64,000 nt of DNA from Psococerastis gibbosa (Eukaryota > Arthropoda > Insecta > Psocodea > Psocidae). The stretch spans positions 9,046,855 through 9,110,854 of the forward strand of contig OZ020491.1 in the NCBI GenBank assembly GCA_963971405.1, given 5' to 3'. This document shows, piece after piece, positions 43,740 through 53,983 of the stretch (its first letter is position 1; each line of letters opens with the position of its first letter). Made by a program: the position numbers and the translations under genes. The notes below the pieces were generated by a model. The model was not told the origin of the DNA, ran no database searches, and saw only the letters and a program-made list of their open reading frames with translations.

Positions 43740-45415
43740 GCACAGCTTACTTTGACCAAGATGTTCACTTTCTTCAGTTTGTTGTCTTTATATAGGTTCA
43801 ATACGGTACTTAATTAATTAAAAACTCGTACAGTACCCTACCGAAAGTAAGCCGTTTCTTTCGTAAAAATGACACCTCCAATCAGCCGAATATTGGATTA
43901 TCCGAATATATCCAGATAATTGGAGTTGTTTACCTATTTATGTTACCTTCTTTTACTATAAATATCCGAATTTCCGATTTCCCATTGATCTAAACATAGT
44001 ATTGTATTTTGACGCAAAGCGCCTCTAAGACCTTGAACATGAGATAAAGATTCAATGTCTGCATATACCTAGGCCTACGTTAATTTCACTTTTTCCGCAA
44101 CTTATTCCCTACGATATTGACTCTTCCATAGCCCCTATCTATGGCGTCTTTGACTCTTGGCGTGTGAGTGTGATTTGATCAGTATCTGTCTGGATCTTTC
44201 TCGGCAGCATCATCTTCGGTTTTCTTTTTCTCCTATTTCCTATGACCACAAACTCCTCAGCCCTTTTCAGGAGATGAGTCTCGCCTCGCCTTTGGATATA
44301 TAGCTATCCCGTAACCCTTTTCCCCTGCGCTTGAGAGTGATGTCTGCGCTGATCCGATCGTTTCTTCGCCTGTCTGCCAGGGATATTGAATGTCTGCATT
44401 ATCCAACTTTACATAAAAAAAACTTTAATCGCCTTCATCCACTCGTGTATTGTATATTGTTATGGCTACGTCAGATCAACCCCATATCCCATAATATGGC
44501 AAAGTGGGAAGCTCATAATGATAAATGAAAAGTACAACATATCAGTAAATGAGATTTTGTTTATAACAGTTTATTTTGAATTTAATGTTGTAACCAAGTT
44601 TACCACTTTGCCATGGGATATGTGAGTACCTATACCAGTGTATGATCAGGTAGCCTACTACAGAAAGACATAAGCGGATATAGGAATTTGTTTTGTTTGG
44701 GTGGGGGAGGGGAGATTTAAGGACCTTTCTTCTATCATTACATTATACTTTGTCAAAAAACTCGAACTGGGGGGGGGGGGGGGTTAAATCCACTAATACA
44801 GAAAGGTAGGTTTATACTGCAAAATTTTCGGCCTAGTACGGGTAAGGGCCGATGAGCAGTAGGTACCTGGTAGGCTAAATTAGCATTCGCTGGCCCATCA
44901 CGAGCTCATTCGGTGAAGTGTATATATACTGCCGGCATTTCGTTCCTTTTGCAACATCTCACACCTGTACGTAAAGGCTTTTTACCTCTTGCATTTTTTC
45001 AATTGGGGTTGGACATGAGCTAAAAAAAAGTATCTCACCCTCAGGAATGTCAAAATGACGTAATTAATTTTTTTTTTTTTGGTGGGGCGGCATTATAGCC
45101 TAGAGTGTTGAGGGCCGATTTAAGAAAAATTTTGATGTCCTAGTTATAATCAACTGTATAGTGGAAAGTCCCGTATAGGTCTATTTCTATACTATAGTAA
45201 CCCATAGTAAGGTCGGTACTCCACAGTTTACGTAGTGATCGATCCGCTAGGCTACAGTGTAATACTGGCTAATTAGAACGCCAAAAAACTAATTTGCGGT
45301 TAACGAGTGTCTTGACATTTCACAAGGTAAGAAATGCCATCAGGTAAGTGAATTTATCGGCTAAAACGGTGGTAACCATATGCTAGTCGAATGGGCATAG
45401 ATCTTTGGAAGTAGA
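43740..45415. other. Intergenic DNA with one short inverted repeat
   Basis: CATATCCCATAATATGGCAAAGTGG (44480-44504) and the partial inverse CCACTTTGCCATGGGATATG (44603-44622) form a weak hairpin. A G15 tract lies at 44769-44783 and a short poly-T at about 45069. No gene is seen. Confidence 0.4.
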
Positions 45416-45424
45416 GATTGTCGC

Positions 45425-46050
45425 GAATAGTGGGTTAATGAATTTGAATTTCGCGGGTTATTGTTTGGTTCTATGGAACTGGGAGCAATGATTACCAGGA
45501 GTAGCGGGATCGTTAATTTGAATTTCGCGGGTTTTTATTTTCCGTTCTATGGAAGTAGGCATTGCCGGGAATGGCGTTTAAATAAATTCGAATCTCGCGG
45601 GTTTTTTAGTTTAGTTCTAAGGATGTACAAAATAGCCGGAAGTAGCGGGTGATAAATTTGAATTTCGCGGGTTTTTATTTTCCTTTCTATGGAAGTAGGC
45701 ATTGCCGGTGTTCTCGCCTACATACTCATACGCTGACAGCAGGGAGCTTCCCGGCGCATCCGCAAGGCGAGAACACTTCACCGGGAATAGCGGGTTAATG
45801 AATTTGAATTTCGCGGGTTTTTGTTTGGTTCTATGGTACTGGAAACAGTGATTTCCGGGAATAGCGGGTTAATGAATTTGAATTTCGCGGGTTTTTGTTT
45901 TGGTCTGTGGATGTAGAGATTGCCGGGAATCAGAATTTGAATTTCGCGGGTTTTTATTTGTAGTAGGCATTGCCGGGAATAGCGGGTTTATGAATTTGAA
46001 TTTCGCGGGTTTTTGTTTTGATCCATGGAAGTAGGCAATGCCCGGAATTA
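45425..46050 (+). repeat. ~75-bp minisatellite, about eight units
   Basis: Each unit contains TGAATTTGAATTTCGCGGGT, a T-rich stretch, TTCTATGGAAGTAGGCATTG and CCGGGAATAGCGGGTTA. Units are at about 75-bp spacing with variable deletions. The array is cut at 45709 by a 72-bp hairpin insertion. CpG-rich words (TTCGCGGG, CCGGGAA) are kept across units in AT-rich DNA. Confidence 0.9.
45709..45780. mobile_element. 72-bp hairpin insertion in minisatellite
   Basis: Absent from the other units. GTGTTCTCGCCT (45708-45719) is the exact inverse of AGGCGAGAACAC (45765-45776), and CCGG flanks both sides (45705-45708, 45781-45784). The interior is G+C-rich with a near-palindromic GGGAGCTTCCC. It is either a miniature mobile unit with a 4-bp duplication or a replication-borne insertion. 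Confidence 0.7.
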
Positions 46051-46059
46051 GAATTTTTT

Positions 46060-46835
46060 CAATCCGATAATGATGGCAACACTGCTCGGCTCATGGAAAT
46101 ATGGAATGGGCTGGAAGTAATAAAATAACGAGAAAGATTTGGGTTTAAAACAAAATGTACATAGTAATAGTACGGATGAATCTTTTCATCGCTGTCATAG
46201 TAATATATAATAATGAGTGAATTAAAAATCGTTTACATGAAGAATATGCTAAGCAGATGGAGGCAGAGTAATGGAGCTTGCAAACTAGTAGTTAGAACAT
46301 TGTCAGCATTATTTAATTTTAGCGGGAGCTTCAATATTGGACTACCAACGACTTCTGAAAAACTGATTTTTATACCTCACTATCTACCTAGGCTACCACT
46401 ATAATACATTGTATGTTTTAATTTTGTTATTTCATTGAAAGTTTTGATTTAAGATTGAAGTTATGTAGGTAACGAATAAAATATATTATGTATTTTTGGC
46501 TTAGGTACAATATTTCTAGTAATATAACTGCTGTAGCCTGTGTGTTATTTTTTCCATGATTGGCATTAACGAATAGGCTACCTGGAAAAGTGGCCGAATT
46601 ACTGAATGTAATAGCACCTGTACCTGTTCCTCAGTTATTGCCGGCCGCATCAGGACTTTTTACACTCTTTTAAGTTTTACTTTTATCGTTAGTCTACGGT
46701 TCTATACCGGTACCACCTATACGACTGTCTACACGAGACAGTCGTTGAGTCATATACTGTTGCATGGATGAATATTCATTAGGGAAGGGCATGTAAAAGC
46801 CATCAGTAATTTTCTTATAACCTTCTATTGAGTAT
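46060..46835. other. Intergenic DNA downstream of the Fer2-like gene
   Basis: No other gene is seen. It contains the likely 3' flank of the minus-strand gene. Confidence 0.4.
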
Positions 46836-46838
46836 ATT

Positions 46839-46844
46839 TTTAAT
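46839..46844 (-). terminator. Possible poly(A) signal (ATTAAA) for the Fer2-like gene
   Basis: ATTAAA on the minus strand, 136 nt past the stop codon. It is the nearest canonical or common-variant signal downstream. Weak evidence in AT-rich DNA. Confidence 0.3.
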
Positions 46845-46979
46845 CCTATAGGTACTTGAAAGATTGCACATTATGCTGGCGATGCATCCCACTGGCTTGT
46901 ACGGTACCTACCTATCCGATAACCTATAGGTATAGTTTTTGTCGGCCAGCTAATTTTGCCAGTTGGGAGACGGACACCT

Positions 46980-47089
46980 TCAGCTATTTATAGAATCAGC
47001 TGAAAGTGCTAAAGAAGTAAGAACACTACGACGATTCGTATTAACTCCTAGATTCTCCCAGTTAATCCATGACAACCGTGCCGTCAAAT
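46980..47089 (-). CDS. Fer2: Fer2-like exon 5 (last coding exon)
   Basis: The acceptor is TTTTTTTTTTAG (AG at 47090-47091). It encodes the second and third bases of codon 196 (Asp) and residues 197-231: [15 protein letters not shown] and a Ser/Leu-rich end, stop TGA at 46980-46982. Confidence 0.92.
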
Positions 47090-50000
47090 CTAAAAAAAAA
47101 AAACATAGAGTTTAAACACTGTATCGTATCTATGGACCATTCTTAAAGTTCTCTAAGATACGGCACCTATATTTTTCGATTCATTTCCTTTCCCTTTTAT
47201 GTACGTATGCGTTAGTATAAATAAGGAAAGCTTTATAATGGTCGAAGTTATATTCATTTGATGATTTCAACGGGCTTACATGTTTTGAGAAGTGGTCTTT
47301 ACAAAATGTCGGTCTGCTGTCGATCTACACAGTGATTTGTGGCCAATAAAAACTCTTTCTCTTCTTTTGTTATTTTTTTTCTTCATAAAAAGATTAATCA
47401 CATACAAACAATTTAATGAATGCATCCGATTGACCTCTTCAGTCGCCTCTGTAGATTAGTACCCGTTTGAGTTACGAAACGTCCCCGATCGCATGGCGTG
47501 TGAAGACTCGCACGAGTTCAAGCGCGTTACCACCTGGCCATCAAAGTCGATAACTTAACTTACCACTTGTATTCCATTCAGCTCGATCGGCTGACTTCAC
47601 TTCCCCTCTCAGACACCTTTCCACATAAGTTAACGGATCACAGTCGACTGTCAGCACCTCCCGTAGCAACGCTATGTAAGCAATCGCGAGTCGCAGCGTG
47701 TCAATTTTGGATAATCGTTTCTCGTAGGGGAACGTTGGCACGTGAACACGCAGTTCATCGAACGCCGAGTTGATACTGCTGGAATTCCAAGTTTTTGCTT
47801 AGTTAGTGCTTACAGTAAATACTTTAAATATTTAGGCCTGTATACACTCAAAGGTTGATCGCGGTTTGTCTAGTATACCGTATTGTACCATCAATGTTAT
47901 AACCTTTGTGGGAAAATAGTGGTAATATGCTTCGGACCAAATTAGCTGAGTGTACAGTTCAAGATGGGACCTATAAGTCCGTAACTCCTCCGGGTTTAAG
48001 GTGGTTACAAAAGGCTTTCACGGGTAGAATCATAAGATGAAACAGTAAAATGAAAGCAGAGCAGAGAAAGTGATCGGCCTGGGAAAAGAGCATATTGAAT
48101 TGAATTGAATTGAAAACGACTATTGAAAAGAACACGTCCGAGTTTACTCGAACATGCTTTCCAATTTATTAATTAGTGGATAGAGAAAATTAATTTCATG
48201 GTAAATAATTTTCCTATTGTTAAATTTCGGGCATCTCAGGGGGGGGGGGGGTTGTCCACCTGACGTCACTGGAGGTGAACTAAATTCTAGATAGGTCAGA
48301 CATTACATTACATTACCACACAGCAATAATGGCAGGGCACGCAATGCATTTGAGCGTGAATTTTCATTTCTTCAAAAACATCTTTTTTGCACGAAACCAA
48401 ATAGTTTTTTGGGAAGGCAACCTGACCGGTTTCGTTACACAATTTAACACCTACAGGTAAAACATGCCTGAAGGTAGAATTCATCGATTGAAAGGTTTCG
48501 CAAAAAAATGATTTTTTAGTCATTTTTCATTAAAATTTAGTTATTTTTATTTTTTTACCCCCAGAAGCAAACTATCAAGGGGCATTTTGTTAACATTAAT
48601 AACGACTACAATATAATATGTGAATTTAAAAGAAATCGTTCGGGCCGTTTTTGAGAAACAATTTTTTTAGAAGTTTTTTTGGAGTTTTTTGAGAATAAAA
48701 CCCCCCCAAATTGAATTGGCCCAAAATAAAAAAAACTATCTCGAGGTATAATTTTTTTGAACCTACATGCCAAATTTCATCAAAATCGGTCGAGTAGTTT
48801 GCCCGGGAAATCGATGAACAGGCAGACAGACAGACAGAGCGACAGACAGACAGACATTTCGTAAAAACCACTTTTTTGGTTCATGGGACCTCAAAACGTG
48901 TAAATCCGTTGAAATCTTCGAATCGAAAATTTGGACTATCACAAAGCTTTCCTTATACTACGCATAAATTGGAAAGCTAAAGCAACATGCGAACAATAAG
49001 ACTATAAAGTCAGTCTTCTTTTCATGCTAACCTTAAAAAAACAAAAATATTGTATTAGTTTTTGATAGATGCTTAAAATTAAATAGAGAAGAAACAAGAG
49101 AAGATGATATCTGAAATGGATGAAGGGGGTTGAACACGCCATTTTTCAGTTTTTATAGGGAAATTCGTTACGCACCTAACAACTGACAATTCGCAAATAA
49201 GTGTACCTAAGCATCCGTTTTCTCTCCCTTATGTTGGCAGCATGTCTTTGAACCCGATATGGACTTCCAGAGGGGTAGAAACCATCATCTGTTCCACCCA
49301 CATCTCCTGAACCGTCATCTGAAACCGATATCACAACTTTTCCCATAATTACCATAAGAATTAGCGTAGGCCTAACACCTGCCGCTTTATAGAGCTATTG
49401 GACAGCTGAAAAGATATAGGGGCCACACAACGGCATCATCGGTGCTCCTTGGAAAATTCAAAAAATTCAAAGTTTCACTGAGCCACTATATATACTGTAT
49501 ATATATACAGGCCCATAGAGTTCTTGGAGAGATGGGACATACGCTCCCCGCCAAAAATAAATTTTCGAATTTTCGGGACCTGCCTGCGACCAAAAAAAGC
49601 CTAAAAAAAACCTACCTTGCATTCCCTGATAATGAAGTGGGTATTCAGGCCTGATTGATCTGCTGGCGAAAGCGCAGGACGGCAGGTCGCCCAGATCGTC
49701 CTCGCTGACATCTCCTCCACCATATCCGCTGTAGTGACCCAGGAGCTTATTGTGCCTACAGCAACAGACAAATTCGACATCATGCCTTTGCTGGGTCAAT
49801 GACTACATAATTTTATCCATAATACATTGTACTAATGTTTAGTACAATACAGTATTGAAAAAAGGCCGGGAAGTAACTCAAAAAATCGAAATCAGGTAAA
49901 AATCAGAAAACGTCTCCGTCCGTCGCATGAAACAGAAGTAGGCTAATTCACAAAAAAATCTCAGTTCAAATTAATGAATTAAATTCTCTTTCTGAACAAC

Positions 50001-52836
50001 AAAACAAAAACAAAACAGTTAAGGTTATGTAGTGTAGTTTAGGGACGGGTCCAGCCCATTGGGGGGGGGGGGGGGTGAGGGAGTTGTGGGTCAAAATAGG
50101 AAAAACATATTATGTAGTATCGATTAAATCAGAGCGTAATAAATTAACTTACCATAGATTTACCAAATTTGGGGGCAGCTAACCCCCCTGCCGCCCCCCC
50201 TGTATCCGTCCATGATGCAGTTCCGTTTGAATAAGTAATAACGATATGGTTACTTCTAACGAGCGCATGGTAAACCTAGTGGCCCCATATGCATTTGAAC
50301 AAGTCTGACATTTGACCTGAACCTGACTCGTACCTCTACTTGATTAAGTGTTATTAATTATTATTATTATTATTATTATTGCTTGGGGATGCGGGATGTT
50401 ATTATTATGTGAAAAAGAAAAAAAATCAAGCCATGATTTTTTTTGCCTGTTTCATTGTGTCAATGGTAAGTACGCTTGTCTAATTCAAATCAAATCAAAT
50501 ATAAATATATTTCCAAACCTACAGTTAGTCAGTTACAGTTGTTGTTTCATTTCCCTGTGGGCAATTGGGCTAGGCCCGTTTTAGGGTGGAAATTTTTTTA
50601 CAATATACGAGTACAATACAGTTTGAAATACAATATAAATAACTTATAATAAGCGCCCTCCAATATATTGATATAGTCTTTTTCTTTTATAATAATGCCT
50701 CTACTATCGAAGATTGTTACAAGAAAATTTTTGCGCCTCTTCAGTTACATTTCCGTATTAACTTATTCCATTATTTCCAGTCTTCCTTATATTCTTAGAG
50801 TTTTTTTTTTCTGAGAGCGCTTCATACCCATAGGAAAACGGAATGTTTCCAGGGGTCAATTTTGCGCCCCTTGGGGCTGCGACGTTGGCCTGCTCATTAT
50901 GCATGCATAGCATTTCCTCAACTATAAATAATATATATTGTCATCTTGCTCCACACCAATTAAAAAATTTGGAAATGACGCGCCTGGACTGCTGAGATCC
51001 ACATTCCACAAGTTTACTTACGCATGGTGTGAGTGACTCTACAACCCATTTTTTTTGGGATCATTTTACCAAACGTACCCTGTTCCCTTGTTTCCTGAAG
51101 CCTGATCATGGCGATTATAATATTTACTTTTACTTTTACATCGCCTTTGTACTCAGGGAGGGTCGGCGGCATGGCAGTGGCGTTTCCAAACAACTCTGTT
51201 TAGAGCGTCTTCTTTGTTCAGAGCGAGAGCCCTTATATCTTCTTCGATTTTTCTGAGTGTCATTTTCGGTCTTCCCCGGGCTGGGCGGGGTCCAGGGAGT
51301 GTCATGTTCTGTATACGCTTTAGGAGGGATGTTTCCTCCCTCCTCTGGACGTGGCCCCACCAGCTGAGTCTTCTTTCCCTCAGTTTCATCAGCAGTTTTC
51401 ATCTCCAACCTTATGTCCTCATTTCGGCGTCGGTCTTGCAGGGTCACTCCACAGCACCTTCGCAGCATTCTCATCTCCGCCACGAGGATTTTGTGTCCAT
51501 CTCGCTTCCTGACCGCCCAACACTCCGTACCGTACAGCATGCATGGTCTGATCACTTGCTTATATATTCGACCCTTGAGCTTCTTTGGCATTTTTCTGTC
51601 TGTGAGGATTGGTGCCATATCATGAAATTTCCCCCAGCCTGCTTTTATTCTTCCTTTCACGTCTTCTTCACATCCACCGTTTTGTTCAAGGGTGCTACCC
51701 AGGTACTTAAATGTCTCCACATTCTTAAGTTCTTGGTCACCTATCTTTACAGTGCCTAGTTCTGTTTTCCCGCATTCCATGTACTCGGTTTTGCTCTTGT
51801 TTACCTTCAGGCCCTCTTTTTCTAGGCGTTCCACCCATTTATTTAGCTCTGCCTCGCCTTCCCTTCTCCCTTTCATTCTTACTAGCACGTCATCCGCGAA
51901 TAACAGGCTGGCAGGGGCTTCCCCTTGGATGCTTTTCGTGATCTTGTCCATTATAATGACAAAGAGGAAAGGGCTAAGTGCTGAGCCTTGATACAACCCA
52001 TACTGGACATTAAAACCTTCAATGAGTCCTGCAGCGCTCTTTACCCTAGTAGTGCAACCCTCATACATGTCTTGGATAGCTCGGATATACTCTAGCACAA
52101 TACCTCTTTTCCTCAGGCATTCCCATACCGTATTTATTTAATACCAGGGGTTAAATAAATACCGGTATTATAATCGCCATGGTCAGGCTGCAGAGGTATG
52201 TACCTAATCGTAACTTTTTATAATTCATTAGTTGAAAATGCTGGAAAATATAATATAATATAGGTACTAATACATTGTATTATATTGCACCAAAAAAGGA
52301 GAGGGGGGGGGGGAAGCTGGACGGCAAGAGTTCATAGAGCGCGACGCCCTTAAAAAGCCACTATACCCTACGGTCCACAATAAAATACAAATATTCAATT
52401 CTATTTGGAATTTGTTAATTTGGATAATTTTGGGTAAAAACGTGTCGTAGTTTTCGGGAGGCAGTCCCGTAACCAGGGGGAGGGGAGCTGACTGCTCAGG
52501 AGCTGTAGCCCCCCCCCTCCGAAATTTTTTGAATTTACACTAGCTAAAATTTAACTTTCCAGGCGTTCGACATTTCAGTACATACTATCTAGGATCACAG
52601 CCCTCCCCGAAATAAAATCCTAATTACACGCTTGGCGGGAGGGGTAATTGGACCATGCAGGCCATAAATAATAGCAAAAAATAATGTATCCTATCAAAGA
52701 TAAGATATTATGCTTACGATGACGATATGTGAGAGCTGGAATCGGCCCTGGAACACACAATTCTTCCAGAAGAAAACATTGAGCTTTCTGAATTGTTATT
52801 ATTACCCCCACCTCCTCCACTAGTGGACCCAGCCAT
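46980..52836 (-). CDS. Fer2: Fer2-like bHLH transcription factor, five exons, 231 aa
   Basis: Assembled from exons 52836-52718, 49755-49616, 49318-49207, 47778-47564 and 47089-46980. Lengths 119+140+112+215+110 give 696 nt, an unbroken 231-residue frame. All introns are GT-AG with compatible phases (2, 1, 2, 1). The bHLH spans residues 111-166: basic region [13 protein letters not shown] (111-123, Glu118 the expected E-box contact), helix 1 [11 protein letters not shown], the [17 protein letters not shown] signature and helix 2 to about 166. This signature marks the PTF1A/Fer family; [15 protein letters not shown] and a C-terminal WINWENLG are as I recall for arthropod Fer2. Known role: neuronal specification, including dopaminergic and clock neurons in Drosophila, acting in the nucleus as a bHLH dimer. 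An in-frame TAA lies 30 nt upstream of the ATG. A further 5' UTR exon is possible. Confidence 0.93.
47208..47345 (+). repeat. 0.85-kb repeat B fragment in Fer2-like intron 4
   Basis: AAGGAAAGCTTTATAATGGT, TTTCAACGGGCTTACATGTT and ACAAAATGTCGGTCTGC follow the family start. The rest is missing. Confidence 0.65.
47403..47556 (-). mobile_element. Second SINE-like family, best copy, in Fer2-like intron 4
   Basis: On the minus strand it starts about 12 nt after the exon 4 donor: TATCGACTTTGATGGCCAGG, the A-box-like TGGCCAGGTGG, a weak B box GTTTCGTAACTC, then GGCGACTGAAGAGGTCAATC and ATTCATTAAATTGTTTGTAT. It is the inverse of 9645-9790. Confidence 0.55.
47564..47778 (-). CDS. Fer2: Fer2-like exon 4 (helix 1, loop, helix 2)
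   Basis: Acceptor GGAATTCCAG, with a branch-point-like ACTAAC about 30 nt upstream in transcript sense. Donor AGTG|GTAAGT. It encodes the last base of Ser124, residues 125-195 and the first base of Asp196: helix 1, the loop with [17 protein letters not shown] and helix 2, then the [13 protein letters not shown] segment. The strongest single piece of evidence for the gene. Confidence 0.95.
48130..48978 (-). repeat. 0.85-kb repeat B, full copy in Fer2-like intron 3
   Basis: CACGTCCGAGTTTACTCGAA at the left, G12 at about 48240-48251 beside CCACCTGACGTCACTGG, a CAGACAGACAGACAG microsatellite (48830-48855), and ACTACGCATAAATTGGAAAG at the right end. It makes up 60% of the intron. Confidence 0.85.
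49207..49318 (-). CDS. Fer2: Fer2-like exon 3 (basic region)
   Basis: Acceptor ATCGGTTTCAG, donor CTTAG|GTACAC. It completes Asp87 (G|AT), encodes residues 88-123 and the first two bases of Ser124. An acidic/Gly-rich linker leads to [16 protein letters not shown], the DNA-contacting basic region. His112 replaces the more common Gln of RQAAN. Confidence 0.93.
49616..49755 (-). CDS. Fer2: Fer2-like exon 2
   Basis: Acceptor TTTGTCTGTTGCTGTAG, donor GCAAG|GTAGGT. It encodes the last base of Ser40, residues 41-86 and the first base of Asp87: a Gly/Tyr-rich stretch, acidic [11 protein letters not shown], then [16 protein letters not shown]. The frame is fixed by both neighbouring splice phases. 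Confidence 0.85.
49806..50030. other. Fer2-like intron 1, 3' part
   Basis: AT-rich; no further exon was found between the poly-G MITE at 50040 and exon 2. Confidence 0.4.
50040..50214. mobile_element. hAT-like poly-G MITE in Fer2-like intron 1
   Basis: TAGGGACGGGTCCAGCCC at the left end and GTATCCGTCCATG at the right. The flanking 8-mers (GTGTAGTT and ATGCAGTT) agree at 6 of 8. G17 lies near 50060, and the interior GTGGGTCAAAATA and AGTATCGATTAAA is shared with 40129-40250 and 32483-32665. Confidence 0.75.
50220..51090. other. Fer2-like intron 1, middle part
   Basis: An ATT microsatellite at 50353-50381 and AT-rich unique sequence. No exon or element end is recognised. Confidence 0.4.
51096..52190. 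mobile_element. TIR element D, large copy carrying an RTE fragment
   Basis: The left end GCCTGATCATGGCGATTATA is mirrored at the right end by TATAATCGCCATGGTCAGGC. Next to the right end is GGGGTTAAATAAATACCGG, the subterminal block of the 370-bp copy at 12223-12593. The whole middle is an RTE-like retroelement fragment whose 3' tail abuts the left terminal repeat. It lies in intron 1 of the Fer2-like gene, same orientation. Confidence 0.75.
51122..52135 (-). pseudogene. RTE-like non-LTR reverse transcriptase, 5'-truncated
   Basis: Minus frame 52098-51136: RT motif [14 protein letters not shown] (about residues 33-45), motif C LLFADD (about 65-70), then [21 protein letters not shown] and the thumb/tail segment [21 protein letters not shown]. 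Near 51385 a one-base frameshift moves the tail to a second frame, [29 protein letters not shown], which ends at 51153. Relatives start with an endonuclease and RT fingers, both absent here. The 3' end is a GTAAAAGTAAAAGTAAAT tail. The plus-strand frames over this span are shadows. Confidence 0.88.
52200..52700. other. Fer2-like intron 1, 5' part with poly-G/C segment
   Basis: G9-10 near 52303-52312 and C8-9 near 52508-52516. GTCCCGTAACCAGGGGG (52465-) and a segment around 52590-52620 resemble poly-G MITE ends, without clear mirrored termini. Confidence 0.35.
52718..52836 (-). CDS. Fer2: Fer2-like exon 1 (start)
   Basis: ATG at 52836-52834, 30 nt after an in-frame TAA. It encodes residues 1-39 and two bases of Ser40: [15 protein letters not shown], then [10 protein letters not shown] and a Ser-rich end, with the donor CATC|GTAAGC. 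Linked to exon 2 by matching phase 2 (TC|G) and by keeping the total frame open; less conserved than the bHLH, so the least certain exon. Confidence 0.75.
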
Positions 52837-52839
52837 AAT

Positions 52840-53215
52840 CAATTCGACTTTTGTAAACGTTATTTAAAATAATTAACTAAAAAGTCACTGAAAATTAACA
52901 CATGCCACTGTCAGTAACTTGTAAAGGAATATTAAATGGTCCCAAGGGAGATTTTGGTTTTTATACGAGGTGGAGAGTAGGTAGGGAGGGGCTGCAGCTG
53001 ACAAGATTTTGTAAGGGCTAAAACCAGACAAATCCAGTGTCGGGGAGAAATTTTGGTTGAATACAGTATAGCCTATTGCAGTATTATAGCCTATCTATAG
53101 CATATCAATGTTGTATTATCTGCAATAAATAACCAAAGGTCCGAAAAGCTTCTAAAGGAGCGGTGACCACCTTCTTGCAGGTCATGCCAGAGAGGAAGTA
53201 GGTAGATAATTTTTT
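52840..53215. promoter_or_regulatory. Upstream flank of Fer2-like gene, no defined motif
   Basis: Immediate upstream DNA on the minus strand. No TATA box or initiator could be assigned with confidence. Confidence 0.2.
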
Positions 53216-53222
53216 TTTTGCC

Positions 53223-53455
53223 AACACCCTTAACAAGTTGAATCCACGAGAGAAGAGCGTGTTTCAAACTGCGGCGAATTCGGTAGTTTGCACAGCGTTG
53301 GCAGGGCAACATGTTGGGGCATGATAACGCGCCAAGACTATATAATGGTCAGTCTACGTGCGTGTCGAGACTTGGTCCCCTCCGATTTAATCGTGTGACG
53401 GCTGACAGGGTTGCTTAAAGCAGAAATGCTGAAAGCAGGCGTTGGAAACAACAAC
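53223..53455 (-). repeat. Foldback-family fragment with internal deletion
   Basis: GTTGAATCCACGAGAGAAGA, GTTTCAAACTGCGGCGAA and CAGCGTTGGCAGGG, then TTTAATCGTGTGACGG jumps directly to CTGACAGGGTTGCTTAAAGC. About 130 bp present in the 30.2-30.5-kb arm are missing. Confidence 0.7.
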
Positions 53456-53508
53456 ACACATAATTTTTTTTAGCCACATTAAACGTACCGTATTGAAGTA
53501 GACCTACC

Positions 53509-53983
53509 CAAGGGCGGATCCCGCGGAAAATATAGTGGGGGGGGGGGGGGGTTACAAGTTGAGTGTGAAGGTGTGCAGTCTATATTCCCACCCCCCCGAG
53601 TCATCGTTTTTTTTAAAAATATTTTTGCTATGTTATGAATTTACTCATTGGGGGGGGGGGGGGGGGGGAGGAAGAAGCCTTGACCCGGGTCCCCCTGTTT
53701 CCAGCAATATCAATAAGCATTTAAGCATTCCTTTGTAAGCTATAAAAATCTATACTTTACTGCTGTTAAAATGTGTAAAACCCCACTATTTTGCACATAT
53801 ATTAATTTTCAAATTTTTCTCCCGGGGGAGACCCCCGGTCCCCCCTGTTTCCAGAAATGTGAATAAGTATTTTAAAAGCACTGCTTTGTAAGCTTTAAAA
53901 CATCTGTAATTTGCTGTAAAAATGCATAAAACCCCACTATTTTGAACTTATATTTTCAAATTTTCCCCCCGGACCGCCCATTG
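53509..53983. mobile_element. Poly-G hAT-like element with internal duplication
   Basis: CAAGGGCGGATCC at the left and GGACCGCCCATTG at the right are mirrored. Two tandem ~165-bp units inside share CCCCCTGTTTCCAG, TTTGTAAGCT and AAAACCCCACTATTTTG. The same words, inverted, are in 63200-63481. A G19 tract lies at 53650-53668. No matching target duplication. Confidence 0.6.

Noticed and set aside
45425..46050. Regulatory CpG array or CRISPR
   Set aside because: Repeat units are continuous and ~75 bp without spacers; treated as a minisatellite.
49467..49799. 110-codon minus frame as a stand-alone gene
   Set aside because: Its central part is exon 2 of the Fer2-like gene; the rest is intron read-through, and it would start at TTG.
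51214..51759. 181-codon plus-strand frame
   Set aside because: Antisense shadow of the RTE-like RT, which carries the FADD and other RT motifs on the minus strand.
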